NCBI GenBank assembly: GCA_029721515.1
Contig: CM056565.1
Span: 10,542,742-10,606,741 of the forward strand
Source: Synanceia verrucosa
Lineage: Eukaryota > Chordata > Actinopteri > Perciformes > Synanceiidae
Direction: 5' to 3'
DNA length: 64,000 nucleotides
Shown here: positions 12,931-24,900 of the stretch, one piece after another
Layout of the letters: each line of letters begins with the position of its first letter
Numbering within the stretch: position 1 is the stretch's first letter
The notes under the pieces: generated by a model
Told to the model about the DNA's origin: nothing
Databases searched by the model: none
The model's input: the letters and a program-made list of their open reading frames with translations, nothing else
Position numbers and translations under genes: made by a program

Positions 12931-15900
12931 CTGTCTGTGTGGTTCCGTAACAAAATCCAATGGTACAGAAAAATGTGTGTCCTTTAACACTGAACTGAAA
13001 CAGCAGCTCTAATAAACAGGGCTAAATGCTAGTTATAAACTCAATAATAAAAAGATTGAAACTGCATAGCGTGTAAATGACATGTAGCAGACAGTATAAA
13101 GCAGCATGTGTTCACATGGCATTAACAACCAGTGGCGTTGCTAGGGCCTCTTGGGGCTCCAAGCAAGAAATCCCTGGGGCCCCCCGCCCCACCAGTGCAC
13201 ACCACTATGGAGTACATTTTGGCAGCCCTAGGGGGCCCCCTATTGGAGCCTCAGCCAAACCCCCCAGAAAAAAAAGTCCAGAGATAAACACAATCTGTAA
13301 CCAGCATAATGCAGTAACACGAGCAGCACAGATTATTACTAGCTAGTAGAGATTTTATTAATAACATCATGTACAACCAGAATGCTAAATTAACCAGCAA
13401 ATGCACCTGTGTCTACATGTAAACCTTAATGTTTGTCATAAATGGGTGAACACATAATTCACATTTTCAATGGACTGACACTTGAGAAAATATCTGTGTG
13501 ACCCACAATACAGCTGTCCTGTGTGTGTCTCACTCACTGTTGCATTCAAGGACACATGCAGTGTAGGAATTTTGAGCGCGGAGGAAGTAGGCTCACACTA
13601 AGAATAACAGGCACATAAGCTTGGTCTCTTTTACAGGGAGTGTCACTGTGAAAATGGACTTAAATATTGGTGGGTTAGTCCACGGGAGAAAAAAAACTAC
13701 ATTACCAAACTAATATTTTTGAGTTAAATAGGTAAAAAATACAAGCTATTCCCAAATAATTTTTTTTCTGAAAATAGCAGGAAACGCCGCTCCACTTTGG
13801 CTTGGTATGGTACAGTAAACTATGTTTTTATGTACTTATCGGCCAGAGAGCTGACCAGCTGTTATAGTTGAGAAGTGAAGTAACCTTCAGGTCTGAACAG
13901 TGTAAATTGTATTTAAGTGGTAGAAATTTCAAATTCAAAATCTGCATGGCCAGCTAGCTCTAGAGATGTGTGTGTTTTTTGTGATTTGGGTGAAGTGACA
14001 TTAACATTAAGTATTACTCACCAAAAGACACAAACACATGTTGAATGCTTTTCCTAGTTTTATAAAAAAAAAATTGCAAAGCCTTTACCTCCTGCATTGT
14101 TTACTAGCTAGCAGTCCTTTTCTTCCCTGCCTTTGCTGGGGCATTGCAGCATATCTAGGGTGTGACTGCCACCTGTCGATAAGTGTTTAATATGTGAAAC
14201 CAACTGGCAGGACTGTGTAGCACGACACAATTGTTTGCATGCTTCTTGTGCACATATGAAAAACGGAACCCACTCATTGAAAAACAGCTCCATAATGCTA
14301 CTAGAAGACAAAACTTTAAACATTTAATAGGCTCAATCAGAGCATTTCTCTGGAGTACAGAGTAACCCCAGCATTAGGCTACACATAATAGCAGTCCATT
14401 GTTCTCAGGCAACATCATTTGTGCTGCACCACTTTGTTCCAGTGTCAGTAGCACGAAGTAAAACCAAGCCACCTGCACAATTTTTTAATTACAGGTGGCC
14501 CAATAAGCTACACAGATCTAAGAGATCAAAAAATGACATTTCAACAAAAATGTCTGCTGAATTTCACCTGTTTGCTGCTATTTACTTATTACTTACAGAA
14601 GCTTAGATGGTGAGGAGGATATCAGATGCTGATTAACAACCAGCATCTAACCAGAATACGAGCCCTCTGGAAATGAAACTCATGAGAAATTTTCTTGTGA
14701 TTTTATTTTGTTGCTGTGAAACAGTCAGTGTTTGCGATCCTTGGCATAAATACTCTTACAAAAATGACACACATGAATGGTGTAGTGGGACAAAAGCTCT
14801 GACCAAGATTAATTATGGGGATAATTGAAAAAGTTACAGGTTTGATATTACATTTAAAGAAATGTCAACGAGTTTGTTGGAAAAAAAAGACGTTAAAAAG
14901 CAATTGTGAAAATCTAGATGTTTGGGTTTGGACTGTTGTTGCAGCTGTGTAGACATGGATATGTGAGGCTTTAAGAAAAAAAAGTAAAAAACAAAGACCT
15001 CCTCTATCAGCTAAGTTGACACTTCTACAGGAAATGTGTGGTCAGCTTCCCCATGGACCATTACCAGTGTCTTTTAGAGTCTATACATCCCCATTGAACT
15101 GAGGTTGCTATTTGGGGAAAACTCATTGTATTGTTCCCTGAGGTTTTCCAATACACTGAGTTTACTCTTTAATAAGACCACATGATATCCACAATCTGCC
15201 ATTTTTATCATTTAAGCAGGCCGACCGCTGGTTTCTCCTCTATCTACTCGCTTGTTTTACAGCTTCTTTTTTGCCATCCTTGCAGACAGTTTGTTTGAAT
15301 GTGTGCTGCTGGTGCTCCTCCTTGAACATAACTATACCCTTCCCCATCTATCACTTCTCTCCTCTCATCCCACTCGTAAGTGAATCTACCGCCTCTGCCT
15401 TGTCGCCCACTCGTTATTCTCCTCCATACCATCAGCCTCCTGCCTCCCACTTTACGTCACAGTTCCCCCTCTTTTGTGTCAGAATATGCTTCAGAATATA
15501 TGGCCAGTATGTTTAGGTCATCATATGAGCTGTGTGCACTCGTATCAACTATTTGGTCACTACCCAGTCTTTCATAAGTATAGATGCTATTTCTTCCTGT
15601 GAATGTTTCCTGCCTCAAAGGAATTTTCCCCTCGTTGTTGAAGACAGAAAACCCATCATTGGCAATGGATGAAAGCAAGATAGGTCATGCTGTACATTAT
15701 AAACCCAAAGCAGCAATCTAACCACCCACATATCTTCTTAAAGCCATATTGAAATTGCATGAAAGTGGAACTGCTTGTCATTTTCCCTTGTCTCCTGGGG
15801 GGAAGGGGGTTGCATAATGAAATCAAAGCAGCCTTAGTATCTGTAGAGTATGTCTTCAAATTAACATGAACAAATCAGGATGCACGTCCGTGTGAATTTT

Positions 15901-18900
15901 TTTTTTTTATATATATATATATATCTAAACTGATATCTAATAATCTAATCTGTATATGTTTGTTTCCTCCATGTTCAGTCTTGTGGGTGGGCAGTGAGTG
16001 TGTGAGTGGGTGGCTAGGAAGATTGAGTTCAAATGATTTGTATGAAAATACAGAATAGTAATATTGGTTTTAAATTGGCTTTAGTGTGCACGGAAGAATC
16101 CACTGGGCTTGTTTTTAATCATGGATTCTATCCTACAGAGGTCCTTGTGTTTTTGTTTATGTGTTTATGTCACAATCTTTAGATAAGCAGCTTTACTCAC
16201 TTTAACTGTACACTGCTCCTGTAATATATATGTAAGGACTGTATCTAATCAATCAAAGATTGTTCAGTGTTTCGTTCAGGCATAAAATAAAAATGACAGA
16301 CATTTCATTTTGTATCTTCCAGTGTTTTTGCATTTTGCCTTGTTTTTATTCAGCCTTTGTGCCAACGTAACTGAAGCCAGATAGCAGCAGTTACTAGAAC
16401 AGGTGCAGTTAAGTCAGTTTTTTTTTGTTTTTTTTTAACTTTTTAAGGGTGACTCTCATCTGAGGAAACATGAGTGTAACAACATGAAATGTGACCTCCA
16501 CTACAGTTCGGCATTGAAGTGTAAATGTGTAGGTTTCAAAGAAGAACAAAGCAAGCTTCACCCACTTAGAGCAGAAATAAATACACTGCACTCTGAGTGT
16601 AGTGTTCTTAATTTTCCTCCCAAATTTGCACAGTAAAAGCAAAATCAATTTCAGTTTATTTTATTAACATGCTGTTTTTATTTGCAGCATTTTGTGTGTT
16701 TACAATGTTACGCTTAGACGGCACAAATAGACAGTAAATGAATTGTCTGGTGTGTCTGATCTTCATGTTGTATGACTTATTAATCTGTTCGTCTCTCCCA
16801 TAGGATCCGGCAGGAATCTTTGAGCTGGTCGAGGTCGTTGGCAATGGGACATATGGGCAGGTTTACAAGGTGAGACATGATGCCTTTATTATATCTAAAT
16901 TATGTAGGACTCGTTTTGGAGACTGAAGCATTCAACACATTAAGTTTTCACTTGGGCAATGAGTTGCTATAAAACTGGCTTTAGAGACCATTTTAACGCC
17001 TACGCCTTCTTAAATGTTCTGTGCATTAATTTGTCAGGTTACAGCAGATTTACCCCACTGCTGTGTCAGTACATTTGTCAGTCTGAAAAGTTAAAAGTGT
17101 CTGTGACGGAAAGATTAGAGACTCTGGAGAAGGAAATGTAAAATAAGAACAGTGAAATGGTGTGATGAAGCAGTTAGCCACGCTTGATGGGCAAAATTCA
17201 AAGAGTTTCAGAATCAAGTCCCAGCATTTTTACTGACCACTGATATGATGATCCAACTCATTCAGGGCCGTCACGTGAAGACGGGCCAGCTGGCTGCCAT
17301 CAAGGTGATGGATGTTACAGAGGAGGAAGAAGAGGAGATCAAAGCTGAAATCAACATGCTGAAAAAATACAGCCACCACCGCAACATAGCCACATACTAC
17401 GGTGCCTTTGTCAAGAAGAGTCCACCAGGACATGATGACCAGCTTTGGGTCTGTCTAGCCTCGTACCTATCCTGGTAGTCTTATAGCAGTATGCCTTGTT
17501 GATTGTGCTCACTGTGTTCGTGTTGGTTTGTATGTAGCTGGTGATGGAGTTCTGTGGTGCAGGATCAGTGACTGACCTTGTGAAAAACACTAAGGGCAGC
17601 TCTCTGAAGGAGGACTGGATTGCTTACATCTGCAGAGAGATCCTGAGGGTGAGAAATCACAGTCATACCAGTCAAAACAGGTCTGCAGCAGAGGTCACTC
17701 CATGCTGATCAATTATGACTTCTTCATCTGTGTGCAGGGCCTTTCTCACCTCCACGCCCATAAAGTCATCCACAGAGACATCAAGGGCCAGAACGTGCTG
17801 CTAACAGAGAACGCAGAGGTCAAACTTGGTGTGTTGCTTGAAAGTGTTTGGTCAAATGTGCAAAAGCTGGTATATGCTGTCCCTCATCATCTCTAATCCT
17901 TTGTCCACATTCAGTTGATTTTGGGGTGAGTGCTCAGTTGGACAGGACCGTCGGCCGTAGGAACACCTTCATCGGTACACCTTACTGGATGGCTCCTGAG
18001 GTTATTGCCTGTGACGAGAACCCTGACTCCACCTACGACTACAGGGTAACGACAGCACTGTGTTTGTGTGTGTGTGCTATGCTATGATGCAGGTGAAAGC
18101 TGGAGACTGACCTACTCTCTTGTGTATTTTGCAGAGTGATATCTGGTCCTTGGGGATCACAGCCATTGAGATGGCAGAAGGAGCTCCTCGTAAGCCTATA
18201 CACTCCTCTATACACTTTCTTGCCTGTTCTTGGTAGGACCATGCATTTCTAAGTACTCAGCGGCACATCATTTTTCTTTGTGTTGGAGCCCATTCTAAAA
18301 GCCCTCATGAATGAGTCTGTCTTGCATATGCAGCATGTTGTCTGTGTCTTCAGATGGACGGCTGACTCACTGTAATCAAGGTAGTGTAGTCGTGAGCTGG
18401 CAGTTGGCCTGTGCAGGCTGATTGCACAGCTCTCTCTGGTCTGCTTAGCTGGGAGATCTGTTCGTCTGGAAATTTTGCGTCAAACCTGAAGCAAATAAAA
18501 TCTCACCCAAGACTAGCAGCTGAAATGTTTGAAACCTCAGCTGTGGTAAACTTAGAAACACAAACACTTTTCTGCAGACATCTTTATTATAAGACTGCAT
18601 CACTTCTGCAAAACATGTTGCTGCTGCTGCAAATGACATAAGGCATACAGGCCAACTGTCGTTCTGGTGTTGATGTACCATTGTAAATTATGCAGTGTGT
18701 ACTTACTCACTCCATCAGTCTCATTACTGAAGCGTGTTTTCCACTAATACTGATGCAAAAGTCTTTGTTTATAGTGTTTTGTACAGATGGAATCATTTTC
18801 AATTCACTGAAATGGGAAATGGATAATGGAAGAAATCTGTATTAGTTTAATCAACAAGACATTTTTGCTCTTTTTGATTTACCTTGACCTGGGAAACTGA

Positions 18901-21900
18901 GACTTAAGTAATTTCCCTGTTTGAAACAATATGAATGTAATACTTGATATTTTTTTTATTGTCTCAAACAGTTTTATAGTTAACAGCAGACCTGGATTGA
19001 TCAGACAACCTACATGTCCTGACAGTTTTAAAAAATACATAACACAGGTCTGACAAACGTTCTCTGAGATGCATCGCTGTGTCAGAGGAATCATGAGCCT
19101 TACAGAGTGTACCATTGGATTGTTTTTGAACGTATGAATTATTAAGCATCTTTTCACACACTTCAGAGCAATCAGTTGACTTGCTATGGTAGCAGACACC
19201 ACCCATACCTCTTCTGTTTGTTCACACTTGACAGAAAACAGAGCCGTCAAAAAGGTAATAATTTAAATTCATATCTTACTGTACAATTGATCAACCAAAA
19301 GCCTAAACAAACAGAACAGTTCTCCAGATATTCAATAAAATACTAAATGCCACAGCAGTAAGTAAGTCGATAATTTCCACTGACAGGGTGTTGACATAAG
19401 TGCCAACACCCTGTCAGTGGGTGATCCATTCTTTCAGAAGAAAATAAACAATGCAAGCCAACTGACTGCATACTCATTTTGCTCAAACATTATTACTATG
19501 TATAATACATTTTAAACATGCATACTATATGAAGCACACGTAATCAGTGATGTCTCTGTTTTCACATGGCCTTGAAAATGTTGAAATAAGATGTTCTTCA
19601 TGCCTTTGGCTGCCTCAGTCACGTTGAATATGTCTGAAAGACTGCCATGTAAAAGCCTGTTTACTGTGAAACTGTAAAGCTAACCAGGCAGGTTTAGCTA
19701 CCTACCTACGCTAGGAACACAATGACTCACAGTCCTTGCTCTTACATTCAATGTAACAATAAGCCTGAGGCACCAGGAGAGATTGGATAACAGCAGCTGT
19801 AGCCATGTTTGAGGATACAACAAATATGTGGCTGGCTAGTTTTATTTACATTAATATTATGACGTAAATGCTGTAGTATTATTTTACTAAACTACCAGGT
19901 GTGGGAGTATATCATATTATATCTAACATAAAACATTGTGATTTACCCTTTTCCTTCTTTTTAACTGGAGTTATTAATACCTAACAACTCTTACATTATG
20001 CTTTATTTCTGCAGCCTTGTGTGACATGCACCCAATGAGAGCCCTCTTCCTGATCCCCAGGAATCCCCCTCCAAAACTTAAATCCAAAAAATGGTGAGTT
20101 GTCAGCCATCCTGCTGTGCTATACATAAGGTATCCTACATATATATCAGGCTCCCTTAATGTAATGTGTGTAAATGCCCTAAAAAAACTTTACACCACTG
20201 TAATATGATTGCTCTGTTTATTTGATGTTTGCAAAAGCAGGACAGTACAGAGCAACAGTAACCAGGTTAAAGGGATGGTTTGGGTGTTTTGAAGTGGGGT
20301 AGTATGAGGCACCATAGTCAGTGTATTACCTGCAGTAGATGGGGGTCAGGATGCCTCCGGGTTAGAGGAGCAGGCACTAGTACCTGCACGAGAGCAAAGC
20401 AGTGTACTGCTGTGGATGGGGGAAGCAGCCAGAAATATTTAGACACCAAAAAAGGCCCACCTAAAAATCAATATCTGTTTAAGTGTATGCTGTATTTGGA
20501 ATATTCTCACTGTCAGCGTCACCGTGCCGTCAGACAGCCCTTTCTCAACTGAAGGTGTTATATCCATCTATGCTCACTTGTCTTCAAAATAGCAGTAGCA
20601 TGTTTGTGTCAAAGTCATAAGAGTGTTGTTGCTGTGAGGAGAAGGAATTTGAGGAAGCCTTCCTTCATTCAGATTTCAAAGTGAGAGGTCATGTACTTCT
20701 CATCTCCCTCACAATCTGTACTTCTCATCTCCCTCACAATATGATTGTGAGGGAGATGAAAAGCTGCAGGCATTTAAACTAATTTGCCATATTTTTTCTC
20801 CTACCCTGTTTTTCTTGCTCCTGTTATTATTCCTGCTGCTCTTTCATGGACCCACTTAGTAGAGTTTATGGTCCCAGTATTCAGAATGTTTCTTTCACAA
20901 TGTCGTTTTTTCTCATTCCAAATCATAAAGATTTGGAAAGTGAGAGATTGAACTCTTGGTTGGTGTTTATGAACTTTATTGACATAGAGCTTATATTCAT
21001 TGCATGGTTATTATAATGTGCAGTCTCAGATGATGGTAAAATTATGTTAAATCCATTTATCACCAGCTCATTAAATAATTTGTGTAAAGACACTGTAGGT
21101 TGAAATGGTCACAAACAGCGAGCAGGAACTGGCAACCTCAAAGGCTGTAGTTCACAGTAATGTGAGAAAGCGATTCCTAGAAATGCCATACTCACAGTTC
21201 CTCCCCAGAAAATGCTGGACATGTTAAAGGGAGGCCGGCACGGTGGTGTAGTGGTTAGCACTGTCGCCTCACAGCAAGAAGGTACTGGGTTCGATTCCCA
21301 GCCTGGGGCCTTTCTTTGTGTTTCTTTGCTTCTTCGTCCTCTAACCTCCCCCTTCCTGCCAGGTCCAAGAAATTCATTGACTTTATAGAGGGCTGTCTGG
21401 TGAAGACGTACACCAGCCGACCATCCACAGAGCAGCTTCTCAAGCACTCGTTCATCAGGGACCAGCCCACCGAGCGCCAGGTCCGAATTCAGCTCAAAGA
21501 CCATATTGACCGGACGCGCAAGAAAAGGGGGGAGAAAGGTAAGAAAATGGGTTTAACCCTGGTACATTATCTCCTCATGGACTCTGATCAGCTGCCACAG
21601 TGGTTATCCATTTACTCATTATTCATTATAAATTATGTTTCACTTCTCTTGATGCTATTTTTTTCAATAGAAGAAACAGAGTATGAGTACAGTGGTAGTG
21701 ACGAAGAGGATGAAAATCGCGGAGATGACAGAGAGTCAAGGTAATTTATATTCTCTGCCCAGGCAGCGTGAATTGTGGATTTGTGTTTTCTGTGTCAGTG
21801 ATCTTCCCCAAATTCACATCTTTAATTTTGGTCCCCAGTTCAATCCTCAACGTGCCTGGCGAGTCCACTCTGAGGCGGGACTTCCAGCGTCTGCAGCAGG

Positions 21901-24900
21901 AGAACAAGGAGCGCTCGGAGGCTCACAAGAGGCAGCAGGCCCAACTGGCTGCTCAGCGTCGAGACCCTGAAGAACACAAGAGGCAACTGTTGCATGACCG
22001 ACAGAAACGCATTGAAGAGCAGAAGGAACAGCGCCGCCGACTTGAAGAGGTAACAATCAACCAAGAAATTTCTTTACTACAGAGTAAAAAATACACTCAC
22101 TGTGTTAAACTGATCCAGTTGTTTTTCTTTCTTATCATAACTTTCTCTCTGTCTTCTGGTTACTGTAAAGGTTTTGACAAAACACTGAACATTACAACCT
22201 TATCCAAGATAACTGCAACACTGCACCCAATGCTGAGATTTTAAAATGCTGCATAAACTGATAACTGGTAGAGAAAAGCACAAATTAGTATTAGTAAGTG
22301 TGAGTAGAGTGATATTGATACTCACTGTGTTTTAGGGACATAGTTGTTCTGGAGGTTGACAAATGTACCAGATTTTATTAGGGACATAATGGTGTCTTTG
22401 ACCTCATTTCTACCACTGACCTTGATTTGTAGTTAATTGTTATCCTGCACATTTTACCAGAGGCTCATGATACTAATACATTATGCAACAGGCAGAGCAT
22501 TTTTAATTCAAAGCCAAACTGTACCATGCAACAAAAATATGAGGTTAATATTCTGTCATGTGTCTGCTCTCTTGTCCTTCAGCCTCCTACTACTTGCTGT
22601 TGTCACTTTTATTATGCATTTAGTTGGTCATTTCTTACTTTGTGCACAGCAGTTATTATCTGCCTTCTATTAGCAGCTGTAATGTACTGGATATATATCT
22701 GTCTATGAGCATAACTAATAAAATAAAACAGCATCCTGTTTGAGCAGCTCAGATTTAAACTCGAGGCCTTCATCCTGTCTGTAAAACACATCAGTAAACT
22801 GAACTGATAATTGAGATTTTTCTGTCATCAGCTTAAAACCTCCATGACTACATAACTAGTAGGTCACCTTCACTGGCAACATTGTTCACTAACATTCATA
22901 CATGAATAAATGGCTTAATAGATGGGATTATTCTGAGATCATTTAAAGTGAAGCAAACTCCACAATGCAACGCATACATGAATTATTAATTCTGCATTCG
23001 CCCCGAGTGATTTTTGTAGGGTAGAACAAGCTACTTTGTGCTTATGAAGTTTTTAAAATGCATGGAAAATGAGTTTTAAGGAGTATGGAATTTAGTGAGG
23101 TTTGTAAGTGGCTCAAGATTCAGACTTTCTCTAAGACCACTAATCTGTCTGTTATGAGGCTGAGAACCAGCGCTGGCGGCTGCATGTGATGATCACAGTC
23201 ACCTTATGTCACAGTATATTTACATACAATGAATCTGAATTTGAAGTGTGTATATACAAATATATATTATAGAAAGCACCAGTGACCAACAATAAATTGA
23301 AAATAAATCATAGTCAACTGTTCAGTAAGTTGTAAACACTATAAATAGTGCCATTAAGTACTGAATGAGTGATGACTATGTACATCATCTATGCTTAATT
23401 TGACTAATATAGTAGTATATTAGTATCTAAATAGAAACTATGCGCCTACTATTTTCTCTATATTTTCTATGGCTTTGATGTTAAAGAATGTATGGAGGCT
23501 AGCTGTATTAAGCTAAAAGATAGAAAACTAAAAAAAGGAAGACATAGGATAATAATCATTCCAGGCCTGGATCACTAGTGAAATAAAATGATCTTTTTCC
23601 TGTTATATTTTTTGTCATCATCCACACATTCTCTATCCAAAACAACCTTTTACTCTAAATGTTGGTTTGCACTGGTTTTGTAAATACTGTTAACTTTGCA
23701 GACATTGGTTAGATATTGTAGCATTTGACATCTAGTGTTGATTTACACTGTTACCAATATTTCACATCCCATAAATGTGTCATCATGTCATCCTCTCTGC
23801 CCACAAGCAGCTGAACTTGCTTTGAAGTTTTATCTGATTTAAAAAGAAATTAAAACATCATTAGGTATGTTTCTAATGACTAATACGAATACATATTCTG
23901 CTTCATTCTGTATTTGTTGGCATTTAGCATTTCAAAAAGATCTTTTCCCCACGGTAAAAAAAACTGATTACTCTCCCACACGTAGGCTTTAACTGTATTA
24001 ACGCTTGATTAATGCCCTTATTTGCATTTACTTTATTGATCAGCTGGTTGAGTCAGCTCATCACGGCCTTTTTATGCATCATGTTACAATCCGTGTCAAA
24101 CGAATCTCTAGAAACTTGGCCCTGTGATTTGAACATATTAGACTGAGATGTAATTGTCATTGTTCAGGAAATACTTTTAGACATTTGAATAGAGGTTTTG
24201 CACATTGCTGTAGATTTTCAGACATACATAACTCGGCTCATTGGTGGACTGACAAATTGCCAGCAGCTGTGAAATGTTATGTGGGATTTGAATGAGACCT
24301 TTATGCTGATGTTCCCATTGTCACTGAAATGATTGTGCAGTATTGGTAAAGTATTTTACTGTGGTACTAATGAACTCTCCTAATACACCACCTCCTCTAG
24401 CTTCTCTGGCTCCAGCAACAATTGAGTTGACAAGAGCTTTGTGTCATTTTACCACAAAGAATAAATGTCGTTGTTTCACTGTTCCTTTTTTTTAAGTGAA
24501 TAACTGTGGTCAGTTTCAATCTAAGCAGCATGATGACTAGGATGCCATGGATGTGTGTATGTGTGTGAGTAACTCACAACCTCTGTTCTGCCGTTTATTT
24601 CTTTTTTCTGTCTCTTTGCACAAAAACTATGGAGGGTTTGCTTATACTCAAAGCAGGCCATCCATTATAAATCCCCCTGTGTAAACATGGCCTCTGTGCT
24701 CATTTCTCTTTTTCCTGTCACCCTTCTCTCCCAGCAACAGAGGAAAGAGCGAGAGATGGTGAGGCAGCAGGAAAAGGGTCCCCACCGGAGACTTGACGAT
24801 ATGAGACGGGAGGAAGACAGGAGGTTGGCTGAAAGGGAGCAGGTAACCAACCGCAGGAGACACTGGGCCGCAATCAGCCAATCAGTGTGACGCGTGGGCG

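Larger units (their letters stand above)
11771..16803 (+). other. mink1 intron 1 (5 kb)
   Basis: The intron separates the first coding exon (19 codons) from the kinase exons. It contains a GT microsatellite (12881-12928), an old GC-rich repeat (13126-13250) and an AT tract near 15900-15925. I see no additional exon or RNA gene, though large first introns often hold enhancers or alternative first exons. Confidence 0.6.
16804..21538 (+). other. mink1: mink1 kinase-domain exons (coding exons 2-9)
   Basis: These eight exons encode residues 20-317 and the whole catalytic domain. Key residues are intact: glycine loop GNGTYGQVY (32-40), ATP-binding lysine in AAIKVMD (K54), HRDIKGQN with catalytic D153, DFG with D171, and the activation-segment GTPYWMAPE. 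The domain ends near HSFIRDQ (286-292). Intron 7 (18190-20014) is the longest break inside the domain. A SINE head sits just upstream of exon 9. Confidence 0.95.

Noticed and set aside
21236..21313. Functional tRNA gene
   Set aside because: Box A and box B are present, but no acceptor stem or anticodon arm pairs properly, and the sequence continues as a known SINE head.
21109..21504. Minus-strand 131-codon ORF over mink1 exon 9
   Set aside because: It is a shadow of the real plus-strand kinase exon and the SINE head.
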